Positions 16,048-24,899 of a DNA stretch of 64,000 nucleotides are shown piece after piece. How positions within the stretch are numbered: position 1 is the first letter of the stretch; each line of letters opens with the position of its first letter. The notes under the pieces were generated by a model. It saw nothing but the letters and a program-made list of their open reading frames with translations. It searched no databases and was not told where the DNA came from. The stretch is from Microbacterium karelineae (GTDB lineage: Bacteria > Actinomycetota > Actinomycetes > Actinomycetales > Microbacteriaceae): assembly GCF_009745985.1 (NCBI RefSeq), contig NZ_WFIX01000190.1:667186-731185 (forward strand). The letters run 5' to 3'. The position numbers were made by a program, and so were the translations under genes.

Positions 16048-16095
16048 ATGCCCACCTCCTGCGTCCTTCTCCTTCGCCGCCACGGCGGGGCTTAG
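16048..16095 (+). CDS. leuL: leuA leader peptide (attenuation)
   Basis: Fifteen codons: [15 protein letters not shown] then TAG. Three consecutive Leu codons (CTT CTC CTT) include two CTT, which is rare in this genome. A ribosome stalled there when charged tRNA-Leu is scarce would change folding of the RNA that follows. Leader peptides with runs of the product amino acid are the established basis of transcription attenuation for branched-chain amino acid genes. The leader stops 77 bases before leuA. Confidence 0.75.
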   Translation: MPTSCVLLLRRHGGA

Positions 16096-16137
16096 CCGGA
16101 CCGGCTCCCCGACGTGGAGCCGAAACACCTGCCGGTC
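16075..16137 (+). promoter_or_regulatory. Candidate attenuator folding region of leuA
   Basis: Several hairpins compete. CGCCG/CGGCG (16075-16087) overlaps the leader codons. AGCCGG/CCGGCT (16094-16106), CGGCTCC/GGAGCCG (16102-16122) and GACCGGC/GCCGGTC (16099-16137) share bases and cannot all form together. No U-run is visible, so control may act through a GC-rich hairpin or at translation. Confidence 0.5.
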
Positions 16138-16172
16138 GATCACATCCGAACGATCCGGACAGGAACCAGACC

Positions 16173-17945
16173 ATGACCAGCACCGCGTTCCACACTCTCT
16201 CGACGCCCGAAGGTCCGATCCCGGCTGAAGCGCCGATGTGGAATCGCCAGCGGCATTCGCAGATGCCCTCCCATCGGTACCGGGACGTGTACTCCCGTGT
16301 CCAGGTGCCGCTCGTCGACCGCGACTGGCCGGGCAGCAGGCTGAGTCACGCACCCCTGTGGGTGCCAGTGGATCTCCGTGATGGCAACCAGGCGTTGTCC
16401 GAGCCGATGGACCCCGGGCGGAAGCGGCGCTTCTTCGAGCTGATGGTCGCCATGGGGTACAAGGAGATCGAGGTCGGATATCCATCTGCCTCGCAGACGG
16501 ACTACGACTTCGTGCGCCTGATCGCGGAGGCCGATATCGCGCCCGACGATGTGACGATCGTGGTGTTCACGCCGGCGCGACGCGAGCTGATCCAGCGCAC
16601 CGTCGAGTCCATCCGCGGTATCCGGAACCCGGTCGTCATCCACATGTACACCGCCACGGCACCCACCTGGCGCGAGGTCGTCCTCGGGCGCGACCGAGAC
16701 GCGCTCGCGGACCTGATCCTCGCCGGCGGCCGCGATCTGCTCGCGCTGGCGGGGCACCTCTCGGGTGTGCGGTTCGAGTTCTCGCCAGAGGTGTTCAACC
16801 TCACGGAGCCCGACTACGCTCTCGAGATCTGCGACGCGGTGACCACGCTGTGGGATGCCGCCCCCGACCGCCCCGTGATCCTGAACCTCCCGGCGACTGT
16901 GGAGATCGCGACGCCGAACGTCTATGCCGATCAGATCGAGTACATGCACAAGAACCTCGCGCGCCGCGACGCCGTGATCCTGTCCGTGCATCCCCACAAC
17001 GACCGCGGAACCGGTGTCGCATGCGCAGAGCTCGCCGTCCTCGCCGGTGCGCAACGTGTCGAAGGCTGCATCTTCGGCAACGGCGAACGCACCGGGAACG
17101 TCGACCTCGCAACGCTGGCGTTGAATCTGCATGCCCAGGGCGTCGACCCGATGATCGACTTCACCGACATCGATGAGATTCGGCGCACCGTCGAGAACTG
17201 CAACCGCATCGAGATCCACCCTCGCCATCCCTACGTCGGAGACCTCGTGCACACTGCGTTCTCGGGGACGCACCAGGACGCGATCAAGAAGGGCTTCGCC
17301 GAGCACCGATCACGCGCCGCCGCCGAGCGTCGCCTCGAGCGGGATGTCGAGTGGCGCGTACCGTACCTGCCGATCGACCCGGCCGACATCGGACGAACCT
17401 ATGACGCCGTGATCCGCGTCAACTCCCAATCCGGCAAGGGCGGCATCGCCTACCTGCTGGAGGTCGAGTACGGCATCGAACTGCCTCGCCGTCTCCAGAT
17501 CGACTTCGCGCACCACATCCAACGCCGCGCCGACGAGACGGGGAGCGAGGTCACTGCGGGGCAGCTCTGGCACATCTTCCAGGCCGCCTATCTCGCCGCA
17601 CCGGCTGAAGCCCTGGTCGAACTCGTCGCCGCCGACTCGACCGAACAGGGCACGACGATCACACTCCGTGCGAACGGCGCCGAGAGCACCAGCGTGCACG
17701 ACGGTGTGGGTCCCGTCGAGGCGCTCACTGCTGCGCTCGCGCAGATCGGGTCCGCAGTCGAGATCCTGAGCCTCCACCAGACCGGCGCGAGCGCCGGCAG
17801 AGGCGGCGATGCGATCAGTCTGGTCGAGTATCGCGGCCGACGCGGCATCAGGTGGATCGCGGGCAGAGGCCGATCCGTTCTCGCCGCCTCCCTCGCGGCC
17901 GTCACGAATGCGGCAGCGGTCGAGGCGGCAGCGCTCGCATGGTGA
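16173..17945 (+). CDS. leuA: 2-isopropylmalate synthase
   Basis: 590 residues, the long actinobacterial LeuA form. It joins acetyl-CoA and 2-oxoisovalerate in the first committed step of leucine synthesis. The HMGL-like catalytic domain has DLRDGNQAL near the front, [17 protein letters not shown] (metal-binding HxH region) and [15 protein letters not shown]. The C-terminal LeuA dimer/leucine-feedback domain follows from about residue 450. ATG 16173 is chosen because AGGAACC lies 6 bases upstream and the leader peptide ends earlier. The gene lacks GGATCC throughout and uses GGA differently from its neighbours, suggesting acquisition. Confidence 0.93.
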   Translation: MTSTAFHTLSTPEGPIPAEAPMWNRQRHSQMPSHRYRDVYSRVQVPLVDRDWPGSRLSHAPLWVPVDLRDGNQALSEPMDPGRKRRFFELMVAMGYKEIEVGYPSASQTDYDFVRLIAEADIAPDDVTIVVFTPARRELIQRTVESIRGIRNPVVIHMYTATAPTWREVVLGRDRDALADLILAGGRDLLALAGHLSGVRFEFSPEVFNLTEPDYALEICDAVTTLWDAAPDRPVILNLPATVEIATPNVYADQIEYMHKNLARRDAVILSVHPHNDRGTGVACAELAVLAGAQRVEGCIFGNGERTGNVDLATLALNLHAQGVDPMIDFTDIDEIRRTVENCNRIEIHPRHPYVGDLVHTAFSGTHQDAIKKGFAEHRSRAAAERRLERDVEWRVPYLPIDPADIGRTYDAVIRVNSQSGKGGIAYLLEVEYGIELPRRLQIDFAHHIQRRADETGSEVTAGQLWHIFQAAYLAAPAEALVELVAADSTEQGTTITLRANGAESTSVHDGVGPVEALTAALAQIGSAVEILSLHQTGASAGRGGDAISLVEYRGRRGIRWIAGRGRSVLAASLAAVTNAAAVEAAALAW

Positions 17946-17980
17946 GCAGGAGGCGGAACGCGACGCGTCTGCTGCTCACC
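17941..17980 (+). terminator. leuA terminator overlapping the stop codon
   Basis: GGTGAGCAG (17941-17949) and CTGCTCACC (17972-17980) form a 9-bp inverted repeat around the TGA. No T-tract. Confidence 0.6.
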
Positions 17981-18001
17981 ATCTGCCCAGTTTCTATACC
18001 G

Positions 18002-18011
18002 ACCGTACGGT
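18002..18011. promoter_or_regulatory. TetR-type operator overlapping the promoter of the MFS exporter
   Basis: ACCGTACGGT is a perfect 10-bp palindrome. It abuts a -10-like TACAGT (18011-18016) and lies 12 bases before ATG 18024, so a bound repressor would block transcription. Sites of this form are typical of TetR regulators of efflux pumps. Confidence 0.6.
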
Positions 18012-18023
18012 ACAGTAACTCGC

Positions 18024-19574
18024 ATGGTCCAGACAGATGTGATCGCGCGCGAGGCGCGCGCGGGCGTGCGGCAGTGGGTCGCGCTCATGGTCCTCACGCT
18101 CGTCATCGTGCTGCTCGCCGTCGATGCGACGGTGCTCGCGCTCGCCATCCCCGCACTGACGGAGGCGCTCAGCCCCTCCGCGACGCAGGTCCTGTGGATC
18201 GGTGACGCGTACTCGTTCGCGATCGCCGGCCTGCTCGTCACGATGGGCAACCTCGCCGACCGCATCGGGCGCAAGCGCCTGCTGCTGATCGGCGCCGTCG
18301 CGTTCGGCCTCGCGTCGATCGTCGCGGCCTTCGCCCCGACCGCGGCCATGCTCATCGCGGCGCGCGCCCTGCTCGGCGTCGCGGGCGCGACGATCATGCC
18401 GTCGACGCTCGCGATCATCCGCGACATGTTCCGCGACGCCCAGCAGCGCACGCTCGCGATCGCCGTCTGGTCGGTCGGCTTCACGGTCGGCGCGGCTGCG
18501 GGGCCCCTGGTCGGCGGCGCGCTGCTCGAGCACTTCTGGTGGGGATCAGTGTTCCTCATCAATGTGCCCGTCATCGTCGCCTCGGTCGCGCTCGGCATCT
18601 TCCTGCTGCCCGAGTCGCGCAGCGCGCGCCCCGGCCCCATCGACATCGCGTCCTCGCTGCTGTCGGTCGTCGCGATCGTCCCCGTGGTCTACGCGATCAA
18701 GCAGGTGGCGAAGGGTCAGCTCGGGCTCGACGCGGCCCTCGCGGTCGTCGTCGGCGTCGCGGCCGCGTGGGTGTTCGTGCGGCGTCAGCGGGCGCTCGAG
18801 GTGCCCCTCGTCGACATCGCCCTGTTCCGGGTGCCGGCGTTCTCGGGGGCGATCGCGGCGAACCTCGTGTCGATCTTCGCGTTCAGCGGCCTCATCTTCT
18901 TCTTCTCGCAGTATCTGCAGCTCGTGCGCGACTTCTCTCCGTTCCAGGCCGGCCTCGGCGAGCTTCCCCTGTCGATCGGATCCGTGCTGGTCGTCGCGTT
19001 CATCGCTCTCATCGTGGCGCGCTTCGGGCAGGGGCGCGCAGTCGGGGCGGGCCTCGTCGCCGTCGCGGTCGGCCTCGCGGGACTCGCTGCGGCCGAGGCG
19101 CTGCCCGGCTACGCGTGGATCGCCGTGGCGCTCGCCGTCATCGGCGTCGGCATCGGCGTCTCGACCGCCGTCGCGACCGACGCCGTCGTGGCGGCCGTCC
19201 CGCGAGACCGGGCCGGCGCGGCATCGTCGATCTCCGAGATGGCCTACGAGCTCGGCGTGGCGCTCGGGATCGCGGTGCTGGGATCCGTGCACACCGCGAT
19301 GTACCGGGGTGCGCTCGAGCTGCCGCAGGGCACGCCGGCGCCGCTGCGCTCCGCGGCTGGGGAGTCGCTGCCCCAGCTGTCGAGCGCGGCGCACGCCGCG
19401 GGCGGATCCGAGGCCGTCCTCGAGGCGGGGCGCGAGGCGTTCACGATCGCGATGCAGCAGGCGTCGATCGTCGCGGCCGTGCTCGTCGCCATCGCGGCCG
19501 TCATCGCGTGGCGCGTGATCCCGTCCGCGCGGGCAGCGCGGTATAGCGGCCGGGACGGTGGTTCACCGCGATGA
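18024..19574 (+). CDS. MFS drug exporter, DHA2 (14-helix) type
   Basis: 516 residues with about 14 hydrophobic segments. Motif A-like GNLADRIGRKRLLLIG is in loop 2-3, the drug-antiporter motif C area GFTVGAAAGPLVGGALLEHFWW is in helix 5, and LDxTVVNVALP is replaced by VDATVLALAIPAL in helix 1. This fits QacA/SmvA-like proton-coupled multidrug exporters. A TetR-type palindrome lies over its promoter. Its 3' end overlaps the convergent YitT gene by 74 bases. Confidence 0.85.
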   Translation: MVQTDVIAREARAGVRQWVALMVLTLVIVLLAVDATVLALAIPALTEALSPSATQVLWIGDAYSFAIAGLLVTMGNLADRIGRKRLLLIGAVAFGLASIVAAFAPTAAMLIAARALLGVAGATIMPSTLAIIRDMFRDAQQRTLAIAVWSVGFTVGAAAGPLVGGALLEHFWWGSVFLINVPVIVASVALGIFLLPESRSARPGPIDIASSLLSVVAIVPVVYAIKQVAKGQLGLDAALAVVVGVAAAWVFVRRQRALEVPLVDIALFRVPAFSGAIAANLVSIFAFSGLIFFFSQYLQLVRDFSPFQAGLGELPLSIGSVLVVAFIALIVARFGQGRAVGAGLVAVAVGLAGLAAAEALPGYAWIAVALAVIGVGIGVSTAVATDAVVAAVPRDRAGAASSISEMAYELGVALGIAVLGSVHTAMYRGALELPQGTPAPLRSAAGESLPQLSSAAHAAGGSEAVLEAGREAFTIAMQQASIVAAVLVAIAAVIAWRVIPSARAARYSGRDGGSPR

Positions 19575-20166
19575 TGAGGTTCATCACGACGACGCCGATC
19601 GCCGAGGCGACGACGGCCGGCCACGCGGCGACCGAGAAGGACGCCAGCACCACGATCGTGTCGAGCACCATCATCACGTAGCCCGCGCGCAGGTGGAATC
19701 GCTCCTGCAGGAGCAGGCCGACGATGTTGAATCCACCCATGCTCGCGCCGTGGCGGAACATGATGATGACGCCCACGCCGGCGACGACGGATCCCGTGAT
19801 CGACGCGTAGAACGGATCGAGCGCGACGTCGCCGAGCACGCCGATCCCGGGCGTCGCGTGGAAGGCGGCCGCCGCCGAGACGAGCGTGATGGCGAGGCAG
19901 CTGCGCAGCACGAAGCCCCAGCCCTTGCCGCGGATGGCGAGAAGGAAGAACGGCACGTTCACGGCGAAGAACAGGACCCCGAATGGGATGGGGGTCGCGT
20001 AGCTCAGCAGGAGGGCGATGCCCGCCGTGCCGCCGGAGACGACGCCGCCCGCGCGCAGCAGGAACAGTCCGATCGAGATGACGACGGTGCCGCACAGGAT
20101 CCCGAGGATGTCGTCCACGATCGAGTGCGCGGGCGCCGGGTGGGGGACGGGGATCGAGCTCGTCAT
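19501..20166 (-). CDS. YitT-family membrane protein
   Basis: 221 residues with five or six membrane segments. GGVVSGGTAGIALLLSYATPIPFGVLFFAVNVPFF is the family core (quoted in parts: GGVVSGGTAGIALLL and IPFGVLFFAVNVPFF). The MFRHGASMGGFNIVGLLL stretch and the C-terminal NLIIAVNHRPGRYTAL also fit. Function is unknown for the family. The start is the ATG at 20166; a longer upstream frame has no membrane-protein character. The last 25 codons lie antisense to the end of the MFS exporter gene. Confidence 0.75.
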   Translation of the reverse strand: MTSSIPVPHPAPAHSIVDDILGILCGTVVISIGLFLLRAGGVVSGGTAGIALLLSYATPIPFGVLFFAVNVPFFLLAIRGKGWGFVLRSCLAITLVSAAAAFHATPGIGVLGDVALDPFYASITGSVVAGVGVIIMFRHGASMGGFNIVGLLLQERFHLRAGYVMMVLDTIVVLASFSVAAWPAVVASAIGVVVMNLIIAVNHRPGRYTALPARTGSRATR

Positions 20167-20293
20167 CCCTCGAGCCTGCGGTGTGGTGAGCGGATCGCAC
20201 AAGCTGTGCGGAGAATGATGAGCTGATTGACGGTTACCACCCGCGCATCTTTGGCGATATGGCACCAGCGCGGTGGGCCGTGTCGCGCGCCGT

Positions 20294-20953
20294 TCAGAGC
20301 AGGCGTCGCGCCGACGCCCACGCCGTGAGCTCGTGTCGGGACGAAAGCTGCAGCTTGCGCAGCACGGCCGAGACGTGCGACTCGACGGTCTTGACCGAGA
20401 TGAACAGCTCTGCCGCGACCTCCTTGTAGGCGTAGCCGCGGGCGATGAAGCGCATGACCTCCTGCTCACGGGCGGAGAGGCGGTCGAGTTCGTCGTCGGC
20501 CTGGGCCGTCTCGCCGGCGGCCGCGCCGAACGCGTCGATCACGAAGCCGGCGAGGCGCGGGGAGAACACGGCGTCGCCGCTCGCGATCGTGTGGACGGCG
20601 CGAGACACCTCGGATCCGGAGGCGCCCTTCGTGATGTAGCCGCGGGCGCCCGCACGGATCACCCGCACGACGTCCTCGGCCGCGTCGGAGACGCTGAGGG
20701 CGAGGAAGCGCGTGTCGGGCACGGCGGGCGCGGCGCGGCGGAGGACGTCCTCGCCGCCCGTCGCGGCGGTCGCGGATCCGGGAAGATGCACGTCGAGCAG
20801 GACGACGTCGGGCCGCGTCTCGGTGATCGTCGTGACGGCCGCATCGACGTCGGCGGCCTCGCCGACGACGTCGATCGTGTCGTCGAGGTCGTGGCGCAGC
20901 CCGGATCGGAAGATCGAATGATCGTCGACGATCACGACGGTGAGGTCAGCCAC
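20294..20953 (-). CDS. NarL/FixJ-family response regulator
   Basis: 219 residues. The receiver domain has the acidic pair VDDH at the front, phospho-acceptor Asp in VVLLDVHLPG, and a Lys in YITKGA. The LuxR-type helix-turn-helix reads LSAREQEVMRFIARGYAYKEVAAELFISVKTVESHVSAVLRKL. GTG 20953 overlaps the TGA of the sensor kinase gene (GTGGCTGA), giving translational coupling. The pair probably senses envelope stress, because the kinase carries a PspC domain. Confidence 0.92.
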   Translation of the reverse strand: MADLTVVIVDDHSIFRSGLRHDLDDTIDVVGEAADVDAAVTTITETRPDVVLLDVHLPGSATAATGGEDVLRRAAPAVPDTRFLALSVSDAAEDVVRVIRAGARGYITKGASGSEVSRAVHTIASGDAVFSPRLAGFVIDAFGAAAGETAQADDELDRLSAREQEVMRFIARGYAYKEVAAELFISVKTVESHVSAVLRKLQLSSRHELTAWASARRLL

Positions 20954-22139
20954 GGACGCCCTCCGGCATCGAGGCGTGACGGATGTGCACCTCGGTGCCC
21001 CCGGCCACGCCCTGTGTGACGGCCGCCGACCCGCCCGCGCGGCGCATGCGCCCGATGATCGACTCGCGCACGCCGAGGCGATCCTCCGGCACGGCGTCGA
21101 GGTCGAAGCCGGGCCCGCGGTCGCGCACGAAGACGTCGACGGCTCCGTCGGATCCCTCGATGTACACCGACACGTCGCCGCCCGCGTGGCGCGCGGCGTT
21201 GAGCATCGCCTCGCGCGCGGCGGCGGCGACCTCGCCCGTGGCGCGCTCGGTCGATGCGCCGGTCGCGACGACCGTGACGGCCGCCGAGTAGTCGAGCTCA
21301 AGTGCCGACCCGTAGTCGCGCAGATCGGTCGCGAGGTCGCTGTCGGCCGGGGTGTCGCCGTCGTAGAGCCACGCGCGCAGCTCGCGCTCCTGCGCGCGCG
21401 CCAGCCGCCCGGCCTCGCTCGACGCGCCGGCGCGGTTCTGGATGAGGGCGAGCGTCTGCAGCACCGAATCGTGCAGGTGCGCGGCCATCACTGCGCGCTG
21501 CTCTTCGCGGATGCCCTCGATGCGGGCGACCTGCAGCTCGCGGAAGCGCTGGATCCAGGTCGACGACCACACGAGCGCGATGCAGGCGAGGGCACCGAGC
21601 GCGAGGAGGCCGAGGGCGAACTGCTGCGTTCCGGATGTCGCGATCACGGCGGCGAAGGCCGCGCCGACGAGCAGGATGGTCGCCGCGGTGCGCGTGATCG
21701 CGGAGTGCCGGGGGCCGCGCGCGGGATCGGCGCGGTCGACGAGGGCGGACCACAGGCCCGCGCCCGTCGTGAGGGCGACCCCCGCGAGAAGGGACAGCGC
21801 GAGGACAGGGGATGCGTATCCGAATCTCACGATCTCGACGACGTAGGGGATCGTGATGACGCCGCACATCGCCGCCGTGACGAGCAGGGCGACGGCGACC
21901 GGGATCCGCCGTGTCACGCGCTCGCCGCCGGCCTCGAGGGGTGCGAACGCCCACAGCCAGATGTAGAGCAGCGCGCCGAGGCCGCCGAGCGCCGTGCCGA
22001 CGGCGAACAGCGCCCGCATCGGCCCGGTCCGCAGCCCGAGGTGGTCGGCGAGCCCGCCCGCCACGCCGGCGATCGCCGCGCTCCGGCGTCGCGTGAGCGG
22101 CGGGGCGGGCGGCGGCGAGGCCAGGGCGATCGCGGTCAT
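20946..22139 (-). CDS. Sensor histidine kinase with N-terminal PspC domain
   Basis: 397 residues. A PspC segment (RRSAAIAGVAGGLADHLGLRTGPMRALFAV, about 18-75) is followed by several membrane helices, a HisKA_3-type dimer/phospho-acceptor region (MAAHLHDSVLQTLALIQNRA) and a HATPase domain (EAMLNAARHAGG, DRGPGFDLDAV, RMRRAGGSAAV). It feeds the coupled LuxR-type regulator. The PspC gene at 22244 is divergent with about 100 bases between. The ATG at 22139 is chosen because the PspC domain starts directly after it. Confidence 0.9.
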   Translation of the reverse strand: MTAIALASPPPAPPLTRRRSAAIAGVAGGLADHLGLRTGPMRALFAVGTALGGLGALLYIWLWAFAPLEAGGERVTRRIPVAVALLVTAAMCGVITIPYVVEIVRFGYASPVLALSLLAGVALTTGAGLWSALVDRADPARGPRHSAITRTAATILLVGAAFAAVIATSGTQQFALGLLALGALACIALVWSSTWIQRFRELQVARIEGIREEQRAVMAAHLHDSVLQTLALIQNRAGASSEAGRLARAQERELRAWLYDGDTPADSDLATDLRDYGSALELDYSAAVTVVATGASTERATGEVAAAAREAMLNAARHAGGDVSVYIEGSDGAVDVFVRDRGPGFDLDAVPEDRLGVRESIIGRMRRAGGSAAVTQGVAGGTEVHIRHASMPEGVRG

Positions 22140-22243
22140 AGGTTCATGTAACCACCCACCGCCGACATCCGTACGGGAGATCAGGGTCGGTTCAGGGGCA
22201 TCCCTCATGGCGAGACCGGCAGGCGACCCGGCACGATCGACGT

Positions 22244-23644
22244 ATGACCGACCCGCAGCCCGCCGTGCCCCGCGAGGGATCGTTCCGCGCGTGGGTGAAC
22301 GACCTCGGCTATGTGCGCCGGGACGGGTGGGTCGGCGGCGTCGCCTCCGGCATCGCCCGCCGGATCGGCGTGGATCCGATGATCGTCCGCGGCGCCTTCG
22401 TCGTCACGGCTCTCATCGGCTTCCCCGCCCTGTGGGTGTACGCGTTCGTCTGGGCGGCGCTGCCTGATGCCGACGGCAGGACGGTCTTCAACCGCGGACG
22501 CGGCGGGGCGCGGGTGGGGCTGCTGCTGACGGCTGTTCTCGCGGGGATCGGCACCGTGGCGACGGTGGTCGCCTTCGGCGTCCTCCTCGACGCGAGTGTG
22601 ATGTACGGCATGACGGCGAACATCATTCCCATCCTGACCTGGGCCGGATTCCTCGTGGCGACGATCGCGGTCCTCGTCTGGTCCGCGCGCCGCACGCCGG
22701 CGCACATCGACTCCCCCCTCATCGAGGGGGCGCGTGGCGAGGCCGTGGGGGCCGACGCCACCGGCGGGGCGGCCCCGGGTGCCGCCCCGCCCTCTTCTCC
22801 GGGCGAGGCGCCGACGCCTCCCGACGGATCCGGCGACATGGCCGCGTGGCGCGAGCAGTACGCCGCGTGGCGGCGGCAGCACGACGAGTGGCGCCTGGCG
22901 CTCGCCGCGCAGGAGCAGGATCCGCGTGCGGCCGAACGCGCGATGCGGCGCGAGCAGCAGGCGGCGTTCCGCGCCGAGTCCGCCCGCGTGCGTGCCGAGC
23001 GCCGCGCGGCCAGGCCGCGCACCTCCCTCGCCTACATCGGTGTCGCCGTCGGCCTCGCGCTGCTCGCGGGCGGAGCGACGGGCGTCGCCGTCATCTCCGG
23101 GCACGGCATCGAGACCGCCGTCACGGCGGGAGCGTTCGCCGGATCCTTCGCGCTCGCGGCCGCGATGGTGACGGCGGGATTCCTGCGCCGCCGCAGCGGC
23201 TTCCTCGCGCTCCTCACGATCGCCGCGCTGCTGCTCGGCGGATCCGGACTCGGCCGCGCCGCCCTCGACGACTTCGTCCTGCCGGGGGCGACGCGCTACC
23301 CGGGTGCCGTGCCGCTGACGATCGATCAGCCGTTCGGCACGCTGTTCCTCGAGGTCGGACCATGGGACGGCGGCGACGGTGTCACGACCGTCACGAAGGG
23401 CAGCGGCGACACCTATGTCATCGTCGCGCCGGATGTCGACGTCGACGTCCGGGTGCACACCGACGACGGCGGCGTGAGCATCATGCGCTGGGTGCAGGGG
23501 CGGGGCGAGACCGAGCGTGTGCTCGACGCACGTCCCGACGGCGCCTACCGCTGGGTCGTAGACGCGGAGGACGAGCGCGCCACGCGCACGATCGAGATCG
23601 CGCAGAACAGCGGATACGTCTACATCCACGTGCAGGAGCGATGA
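22244..23644 (+). CDS. PspC-domain membrane protein
   Basis: 466 residues. The N-terminal PspC domain (VRRDGWVGGVASGIARRIGVDPMIVRGAFVV) precedes membrane helices, a Pro/Ala/Gly-rich linker (about 170-195), a charged Arg/Gln/Ala coiled segment (about 200-255), four more helices, and a C-terminal soluble beta-rich domain (from about 345) like that of LiaF/DUF2154-type toastrack proteins. With the divergent PspC-kinase and LuxR regulator it forms the usual actinobacterial envelope-stress module. CACGAT (22232-22237) is placed for a leaderless start at ATG 22244. Confidence 0.85.
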   Translation: MTDPQPAVPREGSFRAWVNDLGYVRRDGWVGGVASGIARRIGVDPMIVRGAFVVTALIGFPALWVYAFVWAALPDADGRTVFNRGRGGARVGLLLTAVLAGIGTVATVVAFGVLLDASVMYGMTANIIPILTWAGFLVATIAVLVWSARRTPAHIDSPLIEGARGEAVGADATGGAAPGAAPPSSPGEAPTPPDGSGDMAAWREQYAAWRRQHDEWRLALAAQEQDPRAAERAMRREQQAAFRAESARVRAERRAARPRTSLAYIGVAVGLALLAGGATGVAVISGHGIETAVTAGAFAGSFALAAAMVTAGFLRRRSGFLALLTIAALLLGGSGLGRAALDDFVLPGATRYPGAVPLTIDQPFGTLFLEVGPWDGGDGVTTVTKGSGDTYVIVAPDVDVDVRVHTDDGGVSIMRWVQGRGETERVLDARPDGAYRWVVDAEDERATRTIEIAQNSGYVYIHVQER

Positions 23645-23907
23645 TGGCCGACAGCGGACGACGACCTTCCATCCGATGGGCGGGCATCGCCTTCGGCGCC
23701 CTCTTCGCGCTCGCCGCGACGGCCGGGCTCGTGATCGCGCTCGACGAGGGCATCCTCGGCGCGGTCCAGGAGTGGGCTCGCCCGTACGCGTTCAGCATCG
23801 GCCCGTCGACCGGTCCCTTCGCCCTCGTCATCGCACTGGGCGTCGTGATCCTCGCGCTCGCCGTGGTCGCGCTCGTGCGCCGCGCCCGAAAGGCCGACCG
23901 CGACTAG
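23641..23907 (+). CDS. Small two-helix membrane protein
   Basis: 88 residues: a short Arg-rich front, two hydrophobic helices (about 12-34 and 58-80) joined by an aromatic loop (VQEWARPYAFSIG), and a charged RRARKADRD tail. It overlaps the PspC gene end by four bases (ATGA), so it is translated with it and presumably takes part in the same envelope-stress module. No family is recognised. ATG 23644 is an equally possible start. Confidence 0.65.
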   Translation: MMADSGRRPSIRWAGIAFGALFALAATAGLVIALDEGILGAVQEWARPYAFSIGPSTGPFALVIALGVVILALAVVALVRRARKADRD

Positions 23908-23917
23908 GATCGCGCAG

Positions 23918-24697
23918 GTGGAACACACCAGCTATTTCGAGCGCATCGGCGCGCGCGAACTCCAGCCGACGCCCGCCACAAGCGGCGCCTGGAACCCCGC
24001 CGAAGTGCATATCGCCCCATTCATCGGCCTGCTCCTGCACGAGATCGAGCGCGACGCGGCCGACCGCCGCGGAGACGACGCCCTCGTCGCCACCCGCGTC
24101 GCATACGACATCTACGGCGCCTTCCCCGTGGCGCCCCTGCGTGTCGACACCCGCGTCGTGCGTCCCGGGCGCACGATCGAGCTCGTCGAGGCGAGCCTCA
24201 GCCAGGGGGATCGCACCGTGCTCGCGGCGCGGGCGTGGCTGCAGCGCGCGGGCGACACCGCCGCGATCGCGGGCTCACACGACGCGCGGATCCCCGGCCC
24301 TGACACGATGCCCGTCGCCTCGCAGGAGGCGTGGTCGGGTGGCTTCGTGCAGTCGATCGAGGTGCGCCGCGGCGAGTGGCAGCCTGGCCGCGGCGCCTTC
24401 TGGGCCCACAGCGATCTCGCCCTCGTCGCCGGGGAGGAGGAATCGGATCTCGCGCACGCGGCGCGTCTGTTCGATCTCGCCAACGGTATGGCTCCGCGGG
24501 CCGCCCCCGACGAGGTGCTGTTCCCCAACATAGACCTCACGCTGCACGTCTTCCGGCGTCCCCGCCGCGGGTGGGTGGGCTTCGACACCTCGGTCGCGTT
24601 CGGCCCGGACGGCCACGGGCTGACGTCGGCCATCCTGCACGACGACGAGGGATCCTTCGGGCGGGTGTCGCAGACCCTGACGGTGCGGCCGCGCTGA
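23918..24697 (+). CDS. Acyl-CoA thioesterase-like protein (double hotdog)
   Basis: 259 residues. The layout (FERIGARELQPTPATSGAWNP..., then VAYDIYGAFPVAPLRVDTRVVRPGRTIELVEASLSQGDRTV, and the C-terminal DLTLHVFRRPRRGWVGFDTSVAFGPDGHGLTSAILHDDEG) matches TesB-like thioesterase superfamily proteins with two hotdog folds. The substrate is probably a fatty acyl-CoA; not provable here. GTG 23918 follows TAGGAT (23905-23910) by 7 bases, a leaderless arrangement. A palindromic repeat starts 20 bases after the stop and may also end transcription. Confidence 0.8.
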   Translation: MEHTSYFERIGARELQPTPATSGAWNPAEVHIAPFIGLLLHEIERDAADRRGDDALVATRVAYDIYGAFPVAPLRVDTRVVRPGRTIELVEASLSQGDRTVLAARAWLQRAGDTAAIAGSHDARIPGPDTMPVASQEAWSGGFVQSIEVRRGEWQPGRGAFWAHSDLALVAGEEESDLAHAARLFDLANGMAPRAAPDEVLFPNIDLTLHVFRRPRRGWVGFDTSVAFGPDGHGLTSAILHDDEGSFGRVSQTLTVRPR

Positions 24698-24716
24698 GGC
24701 GGTGCGCTCACCCCAC

Positions 24717-24801
24717 CAACACAACGCAGTCGATCTGAGGCCGATCCAGCGGGAACCCGGTTTCCCGGCCGCCCGAAGCTCGAATCGACTGCATTGTGTT
24801 G
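24717..24801. repeat. Palindromic repeat, copy 2 (left border of the N-glycan locus)
   Basis: The arms CAACACAACGCAGTCGAT (24717-24734) and ATCGACTGCATTGTGTTG (24784-24801) are inverted. The interior holds a hairpin GGGAA/TTCCC around CCCGG. Copy 3 (37884) has the same interior core GAACCCGGT.TCCCGGCCG in the same orientation, with compensating changes in the inner stem. Confidence 0.9.
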
Positions 24802-24822
24802 CGCGCCGTGGGAGCAGAACCC

Positions 24823-24841
24823 TTGACTAACCCGGTTAAGT
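24823..24841. promoter_or_regulatory. LacI-type operator with -35 box before the endoglycosidase gene
   Basis: TTGACTAACCCGGTTAAGT contains a near-palindrome ACTAACC.CGGTTAAGT. It matches the sites at 26022 and 30305. TTGACT can serve as the -35, so a bound repressor would block polymerase. Confidence 0.8.
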
Positions 24842-24899
24842 GCTGTTGCGTGCCGTGTTGTCGGCGACCAGCCGACGTCGAACTCGAAGAGGAGATCAC

